A stretch of DNA of 64,000 bases from Actinomycetales bacterium (GCA_022701985.1 JAKONK010000068.1:1-64000); one strand, 5' to 3'; counted from the stretch's first letter, positions 17,836-28,366 are shown. A program made the numbers and translations. The notes: a model not told the origin generated them from the letters alone.

Positions 17836-20282
17836 CGGGACGAGTCTGCCACCGCCCGTGAGGGGAGGCCGTCGTCACCGGAGGGGGCCGGGGAGGGCAC
17901 GGCGGCCCGCGGGGCGGCGGCCCAGGTGGCGGTGGCGCCGGCGGGCCTGGTGGCCGTCGCGGCGCCGGCGGCCCGGAGGGCGCCCCGCTCGGCGGCCCGC
18001 TCCGCCATCCGCTCGTCGATGCGCTCGGCGAGCCGCTCGGCGTCCTCCCGGGCCGCGGCCCGGTCGGCGCGGCGGCGCCGCTTGTCCGCGAACATGGCCT
18101 GGTCGGCCTCGTCGAGGAGCCTGGCGGGGTCCCCGCCGCCGACGGCGGTGGCGGTGCCCGTCGACAGGCCGACCCGCACGACCGCGCCGCCGGGCAGGCG
18201 CACCGGGGGCGCCACCGCCCGGGCCATGCGCCCCAGGACCACGGGGACCTGGTCGGCGCCCAGCCCGGGGCACAGGACGGCGAACTCGTCGCCGCCGAGG
18301 CGCGCGACGGTGTCACCGGCGCGCACGGCGCCGGAGAGCCGCTCGGCCACGGCCCGCAGCAGCAGGTCGCCGGCGGCGTGGCCGTGGGAGTCGTTGACCG
18401 GTTTGAAGCCGTCGAGGTCGATGTAGATGACGGTGACGCCGACGCGCTGGCGGACGTCGGCGGTCAGGGCGCGCTCGAGGCGGTCGGCCAGGAGGGCCCG
18501 GTTGGGGAGGTCGGTGAGGGGGTCGTGCATCGCGAGCTTCACCAGGGCGTCCTCGGCGGCCCGCTGGGCGGTGGTGTCCTCGATGACGGCGAGGAGGAAC
18601 GGCTGCCCGCCGTCGGGACGGATGACGGACGTGGACTTCCGAGCGTGGCGCACCTCCCCCGAGGGGGTGGTGAAGCGGCGCTCGACCCCGAGGGGCTCGG
18701 GCTCCCCGCCGCCGGCGGCGCGGACCAGGTAGGTGAGGTGGGCGTCGACGTCGCGGGGGTCGAGCAGGTCCCGCACCCGCAGCTGCAGCAGCTCGGCCTC
18801 GCTGCGGCCCGTGAACGCCGCGAACGACCGGTTGACCCGCAGCACCCTCCCCTCCTGCCCGGGAGCGAGGCTGATCATCAGCAGGCCCGTCGGTGCGGTC
18901 TCGAAGGCCTGCCGGAACACCTGCTCGGAGGAGGCCAGGGCGCTCTCGGCGGCGCGGACCGCGGTGACGTCGGTGAGGACCGAGACGTGGCCCTCCACCT
19001 CGCCCGTCGCCGACACCTGCGCCGCGAAGCTGAGGACGACGTCGAGCGTCCTGCCGTCCTTGCACACCGCCCGCTTCGTGAAGACGCCGGACCGGCCGGC
19101 CTCCGCGGTCCGGTGGACCTCGGCCCAGTCCTCGTCGTCGCGCCCGCTGTGGGGGAACCACAGGTCCAGGGGCGACCTGCCGAGGACCTCCTCGGCGGTC
19201 CAGCCGAGCATGCGCTCGGCCCCCCGGCTGAACATCGAGACGCGCAGGTCCGGGGTCGTGCCGACGAGGGCCTGCTCCGTGGCGCCCTCGAGCACCCCGG
19301 CGAGCACCTGCCCGTGCTGGCGGGCCAGCTCCAGCGCGTCGTCGGCGCGGGCCTGCTCGGTGAGCAGCGCCCCCCGGACCGCGGTGACGACCAGCACGAC
19401 CGTCGCCAGCTCGGCCAGGGAGGCCTGCCCGCCGGTCAGGACCACGAGGTCCTCGACGGTCCTGGTGCTCGCGGGGAAGGCGTGCGTCTGCGCGAGGAGC
19501 GCGGAGAAGGGGGTCGGGCCGAGGCCGGCGCGGCCGAGGGCCACGACGGCGGCGCAGGTCGCCGCGAGCTGCAGCGCGACGGCGCGGCCGGAGAGGCGCA
19601 GCGAGGCCCACAGGACGCCCGCGAGGGCGCTCAGGGCCAGGGGGACCGCCCCGGGGACGACGGCGTGCCCGGCGAAGGCGAGGACGAAGAGCACCCAGAC
19701 CCCGGCGCGCTCGAGCGCGCCCACCCCGGGGGAGGCCGGGAGCGAGCCGCGGCGGGCCAGGGCCCGCAGCACCAGGGCCGTGTAGGCCGACGCCGACGCG
19801 CCGACGGCCCACGCCCAGGCCGCCCACACCGGCGCGGGCAGGCCCGCGAGCGCGGCGAGCGCGCCGCCCAGCAGCAGGCAGGCGGCGCCGCCGACGACCG
19901 CGCCCAGCCCGAGGTCGACGAAGAGCCACCGCTCGGTGGGCGCACCGGTGCCGGGGGCCGCCGCTCGCAGGGCACGGCGGCGCACGAGGGCCTCGGTGGC
20001 CACCACGACGACCGCGGCGCCCGCGACCACGGCGGAGGCGGTGACCAGCGCCCGGAGCAGCGGGGCGCCGACGGCCAGCAGGCCGAGGGCGGTGGAGGCG
20101 AGGGCCAGGAGCGCGGCGAGCGCCCGCGAGCGGGGCGTCCGCGACAGGGCGACGGCGAGGGCGGCGGCGCCACCGCTCCAGCCGACGAGGACCGCGGGGG
20201 CGCACACCGCGAGGGCGAGCGCCACGGCGGTGAGGCGTCGGGCCCGGGGGCTGGTGGTCAGCACACCCCTACCTCGGCCCAT
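17832..20282 (-). CDS. MASE/PAS-PAS-GGDEF diguanylate cyclase, DGC-3
   Basis: 816 aa; N-terminal TM region, PAS blocks, [63 protein letters not shown]. Confidence 0.92.
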   Translation of the reverse strand: MGRGRGVLTTSPRARRLTAVALALAVCAPAVLVGWSGGAAALAVALSRTPRSRALAALLALASTALGLLAVGAPLLRALVTASAVVAGAAVVVVATEALVRRRALRAAAPGTGAPTERWLFVDLGLGAVVGGAACLLLGGALAALAGLPAPVWAAWAWAVGASASAYTALVLRALARRGSLPASPGVGALERAGVWVLFVLAFAGHAVVPGAVPLALSALAGVLWASLRLSGRAVALQLAATCAAVVALGRAGLGPTPFSALLAQTHAFPASTRTVEDLVVLTGGQASLAELATVVLVVTAVRGALLTEQARADDALELARQHGQVLAGVLEGATEQALVGTTPDLRVSMFSRGAERMLGWTAEEVLGRSPLDLWFPHSGRDDEDWAEVHRTAEAGRSGVFTKRAVCKDGRTLDVVLSFAAQVSATGEVEGHVSVLTDVTAVRAAESALASSEQVFRQAFETAPTGLLMISLAPGQEGRVLRVNRSFAAFTGRSEAELLQLRVRDLLDPRDVDAHLTYLVRAAGGGEPEPLGVERRFTTPSGEVRHARKSTSVIRPDGGQPFLLAVIEDTTAQRAAEDALVKLAMHDPLTDLPNRALLADRLERALTADVRQRVGVTVIYIDLDGFKPVNDSHGHAAGDLLLRAVAERLSGAVRAGDTVARLGGDEFAVLCPGLGADQVPVVLGRMARAVAPPVRLPGGAVVRVGLSTGTATAVGGGDPARLLDEADQAMFADKRRRRADRAAAREDAERLAERIDERMAERAAERGALRAAGAATATRPAGATATWAAAPRAAVPSPAPSGDDGLPSRAVADSSR

Positions 20283-22945
20283 CAGCCACCCACCTTGATC
20301 GCCGCGGTGCCACGGGCAGCCGGACGGCGCCGCTTGGCGGCGTACATGCGGTGGTCCGCCTCGTCCAGGAGCCGGTCCGCGTCGTCGCCGCCGTCACCGC
20401 AGGAGGTGGCGGTGCCGGTGCTGGCGCTGACCCGCACCTCGGCGCCGCTGTCGAGCCGCACGGGCCGGGCCACGGCCTCCCGCAGGCGCTCCACCAGGCG
20501 GGTGGCGTCGGCCTCGAGCAGGCCGGGGCAGACGAGGGCGAACTCGTCGCCACCCAGGCGCGCCACGGTGTCCTCCTCGCGGACCACCTCGCGCAGCCGC
20601 ACCGCGACCTCGCGCAGCAGCAGGTCGCCGGCCGCGTGGCCGTGGGAGTCGTTGACGGGCTTGAAGCCGTCCAGGTCGACGAAGACGACCGTCACGCCCT
20701 CGGGCGCGGCCTCGACGGCCAGGGCCGCGCGCAGGCGCTCGGCGAGCAGCGCGCGGTTCGGCAGGCCGGTCAGCGGGTCGTGCAGGGCCGCGCGGCGCAG
20801 CTCCTCGGCCGCGGCGTGCGCCTCGGTGACGTCCTCGACGGCCACCAGCAGGTGGGGTGCGCTGCCGTCGGAGGGCTGGATCAGCGACGGCGAGGTCCGC
20901 GCCCACCGCACCGACCCGTCGGGGTGGGTGAAGCGCTGCTCGAGGCCGTCCGCGGCGACGGGCTCACCGCGGGCGATCCGCTCCAGCCGGTCGACGTGGC
21001 CGGTGACGTCCTCGGGGTGCAGCAGGTCGCGCACGCGTCCGCCGAGCAGGTCGGCGCGGCGGCGCCCGGTGAAGGCGGCGAAGGCCGCGTTGACGCGGAC
21101 GAGGCGGCCCACCCGCCCGGGGTCCAGGCTCATGACCAGCATGCCCGTGGGGTTGGTGTCGAAGGCCAGGCGGAACTGCTCCTCGGAGTCCGCGAGGCGC
21201 TGCTCCGCGGCGATCTGGGTGGTCGCGTCGGTGAAGACGGCGATCGTGCCGACCACGGCGCCGGCGTCGTCCAGCATCGGGGTGCGGGTGACCTCGGCGG
21301 TGAAGGAGGAGCCGTCGCGGCGCACCAGGTCCCAGCGGCCCGTGGCGCTGCCGCGCTCGGCCAGGCCGTGCAGCAGCACCGCTGGTCCCGGGGGGACGCC
21401 GAGGGCGGCGGCGCGCTCGCGCAGCTGCCCGGGGTGCAGGTACGCCTCGGGGGTGAGGCCCAGCACCTCGGCGGAGGTCCGCCCGAGCATGCGCTCGGCC
21501 CCGGAGCTGAAGACGGTGATGCGGTGCTGGGTGTCGGTGGCGACCACGCCCAGCTCGGTGGCGCCGTCGAGCACCCCGGCCAGCAGGTCCCGGGTGCGCG
21601 CCGCGGCGGCGGCGCCGGCGCGCTCCTCGGTGACGTCGTGGAACACGGCGACCGCGCCGCCCGACCAGGCCGCGCCCTCGGCCTCGGGCAGGGGGTGGGC
21701 GTCGACGCTGAGCAGGCGGCCCTGCGGGCTGCCGGGGCCGGTGACCACCAGGTCCACCCCGATGACGGCCTCGCCGCGCAGGGCCCGGACCACCGGCAGC
21801 TGCTGGGGGTCGGGGGTGCTGCCGTCGGGACGCCGCAGCTCGTAGGCGCCCTCCCAGGAGCGGGGCTGGCCGAGCCGCGGGTTGCCCCCGAGCAGGGCCT
21901 CGGCCGCGGGGTTGCGCGACAGGCTGGCGCCGCTGGCGGAGTACACGATGATCCCCTCCGTCACCGCCTCGTGGACGGCCTCCATGAGGGCGCTCTGCTC
22001 GCGCGTGCGGGCCAGGGCGGCTCCGAGGTCGGCGGTCAGCGCGGAGCGCTCGTCGCGGTGCAGGCAGATGGACGCGACGACGACCACCAGCACGGCGACG
22101 TACACGTGGCAGGTGGTGACGTCGATCCCGGCGGGCATCGTGGAGAAGGGGCCGCGGTCCAGCAGGGTGCCCGCCAGGGCGGTGGCGGCGGACAGCAGCA
22201 GGTGGGCGGCGGTCGCCCGGGCCGGCAGGCGCAGCGCGGCCCAGACGGCGAGCGGGAGGGTGGCGAAGGCCAGCTGCACGCCGTCGAGGAGCACGAAGAC
22301 CCCGACGAAGGCGGCACCGCCGCCGAGCCACAGCGCCACCGCCTCGGCGGGGCCGGCGAGGCCCTGGCGCCGGTCCCTGCGGCTCGCGCCGGCGGCCGCC
22401 GCTGCGGCGCGGGGACGACCCAGGAGAAGTCGCGCGGTGACGACGACCAGGCCCCCCGTGAAGGTGCTCAGCACCCACACCAGCACGGCGTGCGAGGACA
22501 CCGGCTCGGTGACCAGGAGCGGCGAGGCGACCAGCGCGCTCGCGAGGGCGCCGCTCAGGCAGGCGGCCGCGAGGACCCAGGCGTCACCACCGCGCTCCAG
22601 GCGCAGCGGCCCGCGCTGGGCCGCGCGCAGGACCGCGACGGCGACTCCCGCGGCCACCGCGTTGGCCGCACCCGCCAGCAGCGCGGACGCCACCGGGGCG
22701 CCCGTGAGGAACCACACCAGGGCGACGATCGCGGCGGTGGACACCAGCACCGCGCCGCGCTCGCGCCGGCTCCGCCGCGCGGCGAGCCACAGCACGGTGA
22801 GGCCGGTGACCGGCCACACCACCGCCAGGTGGCTGCCCGGCAGGTGCACCTGGCGCGCCAGGAGGCCCACGACCAGCACCCACGCGGGCGCGACCAGCCA
22901 CGCCTCCCAGCGCCGGCGTCCGCTCGCCGGCGGGACCTCGCTCAC
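20282..22945 (-). CDS. MASE1-like/PAS/GGDEF diguanylate cyclase, DGC-4
   Basis: GTG start 22945 ([58 protein letters not shown]); PAS blocks; [42 protein letters not shown]; track start at 23377 runs antisense into rsmI. Confidence 0.9.
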   Translation of the reverse strand: MSEVPPASGRRRWEAWLVAPAWVLVVGLLARQVHLPGSHLAVVWPVTGLTVLWLAARRSRRERGAVLVSTAAIVALVWFLTGAPVASALLAGAANAVAAGVAVAVLRAAQRGPLRLERGGDAWVLAAACLSGALASALVASPLLVTEPVSSHAVLVWVLSTFTGGLVVVTARLLLGRPRAAAAAAGASRRDRRQGLAGPAEAVALWLGGGAAFVGVFVLLDGVQLAFATLPLAVWAALRLPARATAAHLLLSAATALAGTLLDRGPFSTMPAGIDVTTCHVYVAVLVVVVASICLHRDERSALTADLGAALARTREQSALMEAVHEAVTEGIIVYSASGASLSRNPAAEALLGGNPRLGQPRSWEGAYELRRPDGSTPDPQQLPVVRALRGEAVIGVDLVVTGPGSPQGRLLSVDAHPLPEAEGAAWSGGAVAVFHDVTEERAGAAAAARTRDLLAGVLDGATELGVVATDTQHRITVFSSGAERMLGRTSAEVLGLTPEAYLHPGQLRERAAALGVPPGPAVLLHGLAERGSATGRWDLVRRDGSSFTAEVTRTPMLDDAGAVVGTIAVFTDATTQIAAEQRLADSEEQFRLAFDTNPTGMLVMSLDPGRVGRLVRVNAAFAAFTGRRRADLLGGRVRDLLHPEDVTGHVDRLERIARGEPVAADGLEQRFTHPDGSVRWARTSPSLIQPSDGSAPHLLVAVEDVTEAHAAAEELRRAALHDPLTGLPNRALLAERLRAALAVEAAPEGVTVVFVDLDGFKPVNDSHGHAAGDLLLREVAVRLREVVREEDTVARLGGDEFALVCPGLLEADATRLVERLREAVARPVRLDSGAEVRVSASTGTATSCGDGGDDADRLLDEADHRMYAAKRRRPAARGTAAIKVGG

Positions 22946-23090
22946 GCAGCTCCCCCCTGCCGTGCCATCACCCCGGGAGCATCGGCAGGTCCGGCCGGGC
23001 CCTTGACGCCGACGGCCCCGGGCCCGGCGGTCGGGCCGGCTGAGCGGCCCGGCTGAGCGGCCCGGGAGCCCTGCGCGCGACGATGGGCCG

Positions 23091-23942
23091 GTGAGCGAGC
23101 ACCAGGCCCCGGCGGGGCGCGTCGTCCTGGCCGGCACCCCCATCGGCAACCCCGAGGACGCCCCGCCCCGGCTCGCGGCGGCGCTGGCCACGGCCGACGT
23201 CATCGCCGCCGAGGACACCCGCCGCCTGCGGCGGCTGTGCGCTGCGCTGGGTGTCGTCCCCACCGGGCGGGTGGTGAGCTCGCACGAGCACAACGAGGGC
23301 GCCCGCGGGGCCGACCTCGTGGAGGCCGCCGCGCGGGGCGCCACCGTGCTGGTGGTCACCGACGCCGGCATGCCCACCGTCTCCGACCCCGGCTACCGGG
23401 TGGTGGTCGCCGCGGCCGAGGCCGGGGTGCGGGTCACCACGCTGCCCGGCCCCTCGGCGGTGCTGGCGGCCCTGGCCGTCTCGGGCCTGGCCACCGACAG
23501 GTTCTGCTTCGAGGGGTTCCTCCCCCGCAAGGCCGGTGAGCGGGCGACGGCGCTGGCCGAGCTCTCGCGCGAGCGCCGGACGATGGTGTTCTTCGAGGCG
23601 CCGCACCGGCTGGCGGTGTCGCTGGGGGCGATGGCGGAGGCCTTCGGCGCCGACCGGCCCGCCGCGGTCTGCCGCGAGCTCACCAAGACCCACGAGGAGG
23701 TCCGCCGCGGGCCGGTGGCCGAGCTGGCCGCCTGGGCGGGGGAGCTGGCCAAGATCGGCGAGGTGACCGTGGTGGTGGGCGGTGCGCCCGAGAGCGCCGC
23801 GGACCCGCAGCGCGCCCTGGCGGAGGTGCTCGAGCGCGTCGCCGCCGGCGACCGCCTCAAGGAGGCCGTGGCCGACGTCGCGCAGGCCACGGGGACGAGC
23901 AGGCGCGAGCTGTACGAGGCGGCCCTCGCGGCGCGCCGCTGA
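23091..23942 (+). CDS. rsmI: 16S rRNA (cytidine(1402)-2'-O)-methyltransferase
   Basis: VLAGTPIGNPEDAPPRLAAALATADVIAAEDTRR, VVTDAGMPTVSDPGYRVV, GFLPRK, FFEAPHRL, CRELTKTHEEVRRG. Confidence 0.96.
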   Translation: MSEHQAPAGRVVLAGTPIGNPEDAPPRLAAALATADVIAAEDTRRLRRLCAALGVVPTGRVVSSHEHNEGARGADLVEAAARGATVLVVTDAGMPTVSDPGYRVVVAAAEAGVRVTTLPGPSAVLAALAVSGLATDRFCFEGFLPRKAGERATALAELSRERRTMVFFEAPHRLAVSLGAMAEAFGADRPAAVCRELTKTHEEVRRGPVAELAAWAGELAKIGEVTVVVGGAPESAADPQRALAEVLERVAAGDRLKEAVADVAQATGTSRRELYEAALAARR

Positions 23943-23976
23943 CGGGTCGCTGACGGGCTGCTGACGGGCCGGGGCG

Positions 23977-25137
23977 TCAGCGCAGGACGTCGACCACCAC
24001 GGCGTCCTCGTCCGCGGACAGCTCGACCTCCAGGCCCCGCAGGGTGGAGGTGCGCTGCTGCACGGCGGCCGCCACCGCCGCCATGGAGGTGGGCGAGCCC
24101 ACGTGCACGACGGTCATCGCCACCTCGTGCGGGGGGCGGCGGGCGGTGATCTCGCCGTCGGTGCTGGCGTCCAGCACCGCGGCCACCAGACCCCGCAGCG
24201 CGCCGACGGCGCGCAGGTCGGCGCCCGGAGGGGCGTGGTCGACGACGTCGACGCGCACCCCCCGCGCCCGGGCCTGCGCCGCGGCGCGGCGCACGTCCGC
24301 GTCCATGAGGTCGCGGCCCCGCAGCTCGGCGCGCAGCTCGGCCTCCACCGCCGTCAGGCGGGCGCGCACCCGCTCCTCGAGCGGCCCCCGGGCGCCCGCC
24401 ACATCCTCCAGCAGCGGCACCGCGGTGCTCCGGAGCAGGTCGCGACGCCGGTCGCGGGCGGCCTCGCGGTCGCGGGCCCGCTCGCGGCGGTCGCGGGCCA
24501 GGGCGAAGGCGCCGTCGCTGCGCCTCAGGTCGAGCCGGGTGGTGCTCAGCAGCCGGCGCACCAGCACGCCTCCCGTCCACCACAGCAGGAGCGGGGCCCC
24601 CGAGACGAAGGACTGGGGCAACCACCACCGGTCGCCGCTGTCGGCGAGGGTGGTGGTGGCGATGACGACGCCGACCACGACGCCCGCGACGAGGCCGTGA
24701 GGCGCCCGCCCCCTCAGGGCGAGCACGCCGATGACGGGCGCCACCAGGCCCGGGAAGAACAGGCTCGTGGCGTCGGTGGGCTCGGACCCGACGGCGACGG
24801 CGTTGAGCACCGCCACCGCGGCCACGCCGAGCACCGCGGCGGTGGCGGTGGACGCCCGCAGGGCCACGCGGCCGGCGCGCAGCGGTGCCACCAGCGCGAG
24901 GCACAGCGCCACCGCGACCAGGGCCGTCAGCGCTCCCAGCAGCGGGTGGCCGAGCCGCGGCAGGCCGAGGCAGGCCAGCAGCACCTGGAGGCCGAGCCAG
25001 GTGGCCAGCGCCGCGGTCAGGGGCTCGCGGCGCAGGCCGAGCGGTCCCTCGGCGTCGAGGGACCTCGCGGCCGCAGGGGACGCGGCCGCGGGGGTGCGGG
25101 GCGCGGGGGAGGGCTGCGACGGCTGCGGGGGCGTCAC
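23977..25137 (-). CDS. membrane protein with cytoplasmic sensor-like C-terminus, translationally coupled to a histidine kinase
   Basis: GTG start 25137; about 8 TM stretches then coiled region ARDRRERARDREAARDRRRDLL; 4-bp overlap with the upstream kinase gene. Confidence 0.65.
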   Translation of the reverse strand: MTPPQPSQPSPAPRTPAAASPAAARSLDAEGPLGLRREPLTAALATWLGLQVLLACLGLPRLGHPLLGALTALVAVALCLALVAPLRAGRVALRASTATAAVLGVAAVAVLNAVAVGSEPTDATSLFFPGLVAPVIGVLALRGRAPHGLVAGVVVGVVIATTTLADSGDRWWLPQSFVSGAPLLLWWTGGVLVRRLLSTTRLDLRRSDGAFALARDRRERARDREAARDRRRDLLRSTAVPLLEDVAGARGPLEERVRARLTAVEAELRAELRGRDLMDADVRRAAAQARARGVRVDVVDHAPPGADLRAVGALRGLVAAVLDASTDGEITARRPPHEVAMTVVHVGSPTSMAAVAAAVQQRTSTLRGLEVELSADEDAVVVDVLR

Positions 25138-26288
25138 CGGGGCCACCGCAGCCGCACGGTCGTGCCCCGGCCGGGCGCGCTGGTCACCTCGGCGTCGCCG
25201 CCGGCACTGCGCATGCGGCCCACCACGGACACCCGGATGCCGAGGCGCCCCTCCGGCACGCGGTCGGGGTCGAACCCCGCGCCGTCGTCGCTGACCACGA
25301 GTCGGGCGCCGTCGCCGGCGAGGTGCCCCCGCACGCTGGAGGAGGTGCGGAGCGGGTTGTGGCGCGCGGTGTTGCGCAGCAGCTCGGTGGTGGCGTCGAC
25401 GAGGGCCTCGGCGGCGCTGCCGGGCAGGGAGCCCGGGCCGGCGGAGAGGGCGACGTCGGTGCCGGGGCGGGCGGTGGCCGCTGCGGCCCGCAGCTGCTGC
25501 ACGGCGAGGGCTGCGCTGACCACCAGGGTGGCGGGGCCGCGGGCGATGCCGTCGAGGGCGTCCCGGGCGGCCGCGGCGGCGGTGGCGACCTCCTCGGGCG
25601 AGCGCGCCGAGGCGGCCACCCGCAGCGCCGTGAGCACGTCGTCGTGCACGGCGGCCTCCCACCGGCTCCGCTCGGCCTCGGCGGTGACCAGGGCCTCGGC
25701 CTCGACGGCGGCGCGCGCCGCCGCGGCGCGCGCGGTGCGGACCCGGCTGGAGACGTCCTCCACGCCGCGCACCGCGGCGTAGACGGCAGCGCCGAGCCCG
25801 GCCAGGAAGGCCCCGTCGACCAGGGGCGAGGTGTGGGTCGCGCCGCTGGTGGCGGGGGTGCTGCGCAGGACCCCGAGGGTGCCCGCGCACACCGCCAGCA
25901 CCAGCCCGGCCCGCCAGGTCGGCCAGTCGCGCACCAGCACCGCTGCGGCGGCGACGGCGGCGACGGCCAGGAAGTACGCCCACGGCACCGGTGCGGCAGC
26001 ACCGGTCATGGGGCCGCTCAGCAGCCGCTGGGCGAGCAGGGCGGCGGAGCAGGTCACCAGGAGGGCGAGGGCCGGGGGACCGAGCGGGGCGGCGCACACC
26101 GCGGCCCTCACGACCGCCGCGAAGGCGGCCACCGCGGCCACCAGGAGCGAGACCTCCACGACACCGGGGCCCGCGGGACCCTCCACCACCAGGGTCACCG
26201 CGGCGGTGACCACGGGGACCACGCCCGTCAGCGCCAGCGCGGTGCCCACGAGCCGCTGACCCGTCGCCTGGGCGCGGGCGGGACTCAC
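25134..26288 (-). CDS. sensor histidine kinase (HisKA_3/NarL-type)
   Basis: TM N-terminus; SRWEAAVHDDVLTALRVAA H-box, VVSDDGAGFDPDRVPEGRLGIRVSVVGRMRSAGGDAEVTSAPGRGTTVRLRW HATPase motifs. Confidence 0.85.
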   Translation of the reverse strand: MSPARAQATGQRLVGTALALTGVVPVVTAAVTLVVEGPAGPGVVEVSLLVAAVAAFAAVVRAAVCAAPLGPPALALLVTCSAALLAQRLLSGPMTGAAAPVPWAYFLAVAAVAAAAVLVRDWPTWRAGLVLAVCAGTLGVLRSTPATSGATHTSPLVDGAFLAGLGAAVYAAVRGVEDVSSRVRTARAAAARAAVEAEALVTAEAERSRWEAAVHDDVLTALRVAASARSPEEVATAAAAARDALDGIARGPATLVVSAALAVQQLRAAAATARPGTDVALSAGPGSLPGSAAEALVDATTELLRNTARHNPLRTSSSVRGHLAGDGARLVVSDDGAGFDPDRVPEGRLGIRVSVVGRMRSAGGDAEVTSAPGRGTTVRLRWPR

Positions 26289-26314
26289 CGCCTGCTCACC
26301 GCCTGCTCACCGGG

Positions 26315-26968
26315 TCACGGGCGCTGCGGCGGACCGTCGCCGTCGTCGTCGAGCAGGCCCATGGTCTCGGCGACGTCGCGGAGCTCGAGCTTGCTGGTGG
26401 CGTGGACGTCGACGGCGGCCAGCTTGCTGCGGATCCGCTTGAGGTACTCCTTCACGGTGCCCTCGCCGATGCCCAGGCGCCGGGCCACGGACTTGGCGGG
26501 CAGGTCGGCGGCGTACAGGCGCAGCACCTGCCGCTCCTGGTGGGAGAGCAGGTCGTCGAGGTGGGGCGCGGTCTCCAGGGCCCGGGCCATGCGCACGGAG
26601 ACCACGGCCTCCCCGCGGTGGGCGGCGCGGACGGCCTCGACGAGCACGTCGAGCGGCTCGTCCTTGAGCACCACGCCCAGGGCGCCGCGCGCGACGGCGG
26701 CGTAGACCTGGGCGGGCTTGGCGCCGTCGGTGTAGACGACCACCTGCGCGCCACCGGACAGCAGCTGACCGGTGTTGGTGCCCGGGGTCGAGGCGTCGCC
26801 AAGGCGCAGGTCGAGCAGCACGACGTCCAGGTCGGAGCGCTCGGCGAGCAGCTGCTCCACCGTCGGCGCGCAGGCGACCAGCTCGACCTCAGGCGCCGCC
26901 GCCTCCAGGACGGTCTTCAGCCCCGCCAGCACCACCGGATGGTCGTCGACCGCCCCCACGAGCACCAT
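26315..26968 (-). CDS. LuxR/NarL-family response regulator
   Basis: MVLVGAVDDHPVVLAGLKTVLE...VVLLDLRLGD...GVVLKDEP; HTH LSHQERQVLRLYAADLPAKSVARRLGIGEGTVKEYLKRIRSKL. Confidence 0.9.
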   Translation of the reverse strand: MVLVGAVDDHPVVLAGLKTVLEAAAPEVELVACAPTVEQLLAERSDLDVVLLDLRLGDASTPGTNTGQLLSGGAQVVVYTDGAKPAQVYAAVARGALGVVLKDEPLDVLVEAVRAAHRGEAVVSVRMARALETAPHLDDLLSHQERQVLRLYAADLPAKSVARRLGIGEGTVKEYLKRIRSKLAAVDVHATSKLELRDVAETMGLLDDDGDGPPQRP

Positions 26969-27117
26969 GCCCACGTTCCCCCTCGTCGCCGTCGCTCTGC
27001 AGCGTCCATGATGCGCGTCCCAGCGCCTCGCCCTGGGACTATGCGTCACGCACGGCGACGCCACCGCACCAGGGCCGCCCTCGTCCTCCGCAGTGGAGAC
27101 GACGAGCCGCCCGAGGA

Positions 27118-28287
27118 TCACCCTTGCGCAGTCAGTCGGTCACGCTGCGCATCGGTGCGGCGGGCGACGTCCTTGAGCCGCAGCGCCGGCGCCTCCACCC
27201 CGAACCACGAGGCCGCGGCCACCGCGGTGGTGGCGGCCACCACGGCCGCCAGCTGCACGGCGAGGGGCGCCGCCGCCAGGGGGGTGCTCAGGAGCACGAC
27301 CGCCACCGGCCAGTGCCAGATGTAGACGCCGTAGGACAGGTCGTGGCGCAGCCGGGGCCGCCAGGGCAGCCGCGCCGCCGCCACCAGCACGAGCAGCGCG
27401 AAGCCGGGGGCGCCCACGGCGCGGTAGTCGTCGAACCAGAGCATCCCGGCCAGCACGCTCAGCGCCGCGGCCACGAGCAGGGCGGGGTGGGTGGGCACCC
27501 TGCGGGCGAAGAGGAAACCGAGCGCGCCGAGCGCGAACATCAGCAGCAGGCGCTGCAGCAGGTCGCCGGGGACGACGCCGACGCCGGTGGTCGCCTCGGC
27601 GGTGGTGGCCAGCTGCAGGGCCAGCACGCCCGCGAGCACCAGCCAGGTGCGCGAGCGCAGGAGCCCCAGGACGCCGAGCGCCGCGACGGCGAGGTAGCAC
27701 AGGGCTTCGTAGAACAGCGTCCAGAGCGAGCCGTTGATGACGCCGTCACCGGGCGCCGACGCCGGGACGCCGCCCACGCCGAACTGGGCCATGTAGAGCG
27801 CGGCGTTGTGCAGCACGTACGTCAGGGCCGACCCGGGGGCGGTGAAGACGGCGGTGGCGCTGCCCCCGTTGAGGACGCTGACCAGCGGTGCGACGACGAG
27901 CGCCGTGACCACCAGGCAGACCCAGAACGCCGGCAGGAGGCGCAGCGCCCGGTGCCAGGCGAAGCGGGGGAGCGACCCGAGCCGGAGCCAGCTCGCGGTG
28001 ATGAGGAACCCGCTGAGCACGAAGAAGCCGTCGACGGCGAGGGCGCTGACGTCCGTCGCCCCGACGGCGGGCTGCCACCCGGACGACAGCTCGGTCGTGT
28101 GGGTGACGAGCACCACCGCGGCGAACGCCAGGCGCAGCACGTCGAAGGCGTTGCGGCGCGGGTCGTAGGCGGCGCCGAGGCTGCCCGGGCGCATCCGGCC
28201 GGCACCGGCCGGGCTCGCGGTGCGGGACCCGCGGGGCACGCGCGGGGCGTTCCGGGCAGGGGGTGCTGAGGCGGTCACGCGCCCCAC
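27118..28287 (-). CDS. acyltransferase family protein (OafA/YrhL-like)
   Basis: 389 aa; FDVLRLAFAAVVLVTHTTELSSG, VDGFFVLSGFLITASW; multiple TM helices; DLSYGVYIWHWPV. Confidence 0.9.
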   Translation of the reverse strand: MGRVTASAPPARNAPRVPRGSRTASPAGAGRMRPGSLGAAYDPRRNAFDVLRLAFAAVVLVTHTTELSSGWQPAVGATDVSALAVDGFFVLSGFLITASWLRLGSLPRFAWHRALRLLPAFWVCLVVTALVVAPLVSVLNGGSATAVFTAPGSALTYVLHNAALYMAQFGVGGVPASAPGDGVINGSLWTLFYEALCYLAVAALGVLGLLRSRTWLVLAGVLALQLATTAEATTGVGVVPGDLLQRLLLMFALGALGFLFARRVPTHPALLVAAALSVLAGMLWFDDYRAVGAPGFALLVLVAAARLPWRPRLRHDLSYGVYIWHWPVAVVLLSTPLAAAPLAVQLAAVVAATTAVAAASWFGVEAPALRLKDVARRTDAQRDRLTAQG

Positions 28288-28366
28288 CCTGTGTCAACCT
28301 TCCCCTTACGTCAAGGTGAGGTGCGTCCTTCACGTGAACGGAGGGTTGCGGTCCGGGGTGGCCCGG

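Noticed and set aside
18378-21845. 1155-aa plus-strand ORF
   Set aside because: Antisense shadow of DGC-3/DGC-4; composition is Gly/Arg/Glu/Gln low complexity, while the minus strand has clear PAS-GGDEF domains spanning it.
23036-23066. GGCTGAGCGGCCC x2 upstream of rsmI as a stop-reiteration example
   Set aside because: 13-nt repeat lies in a divergent promoter region, not after a stop; left out of the pattern.
22946-23377. Longer start for DGC-4 (ATG at 23377)
   Set aside because: Would run antisense through rsmI; GTG 22945 begins directly before the MASE1-like region.
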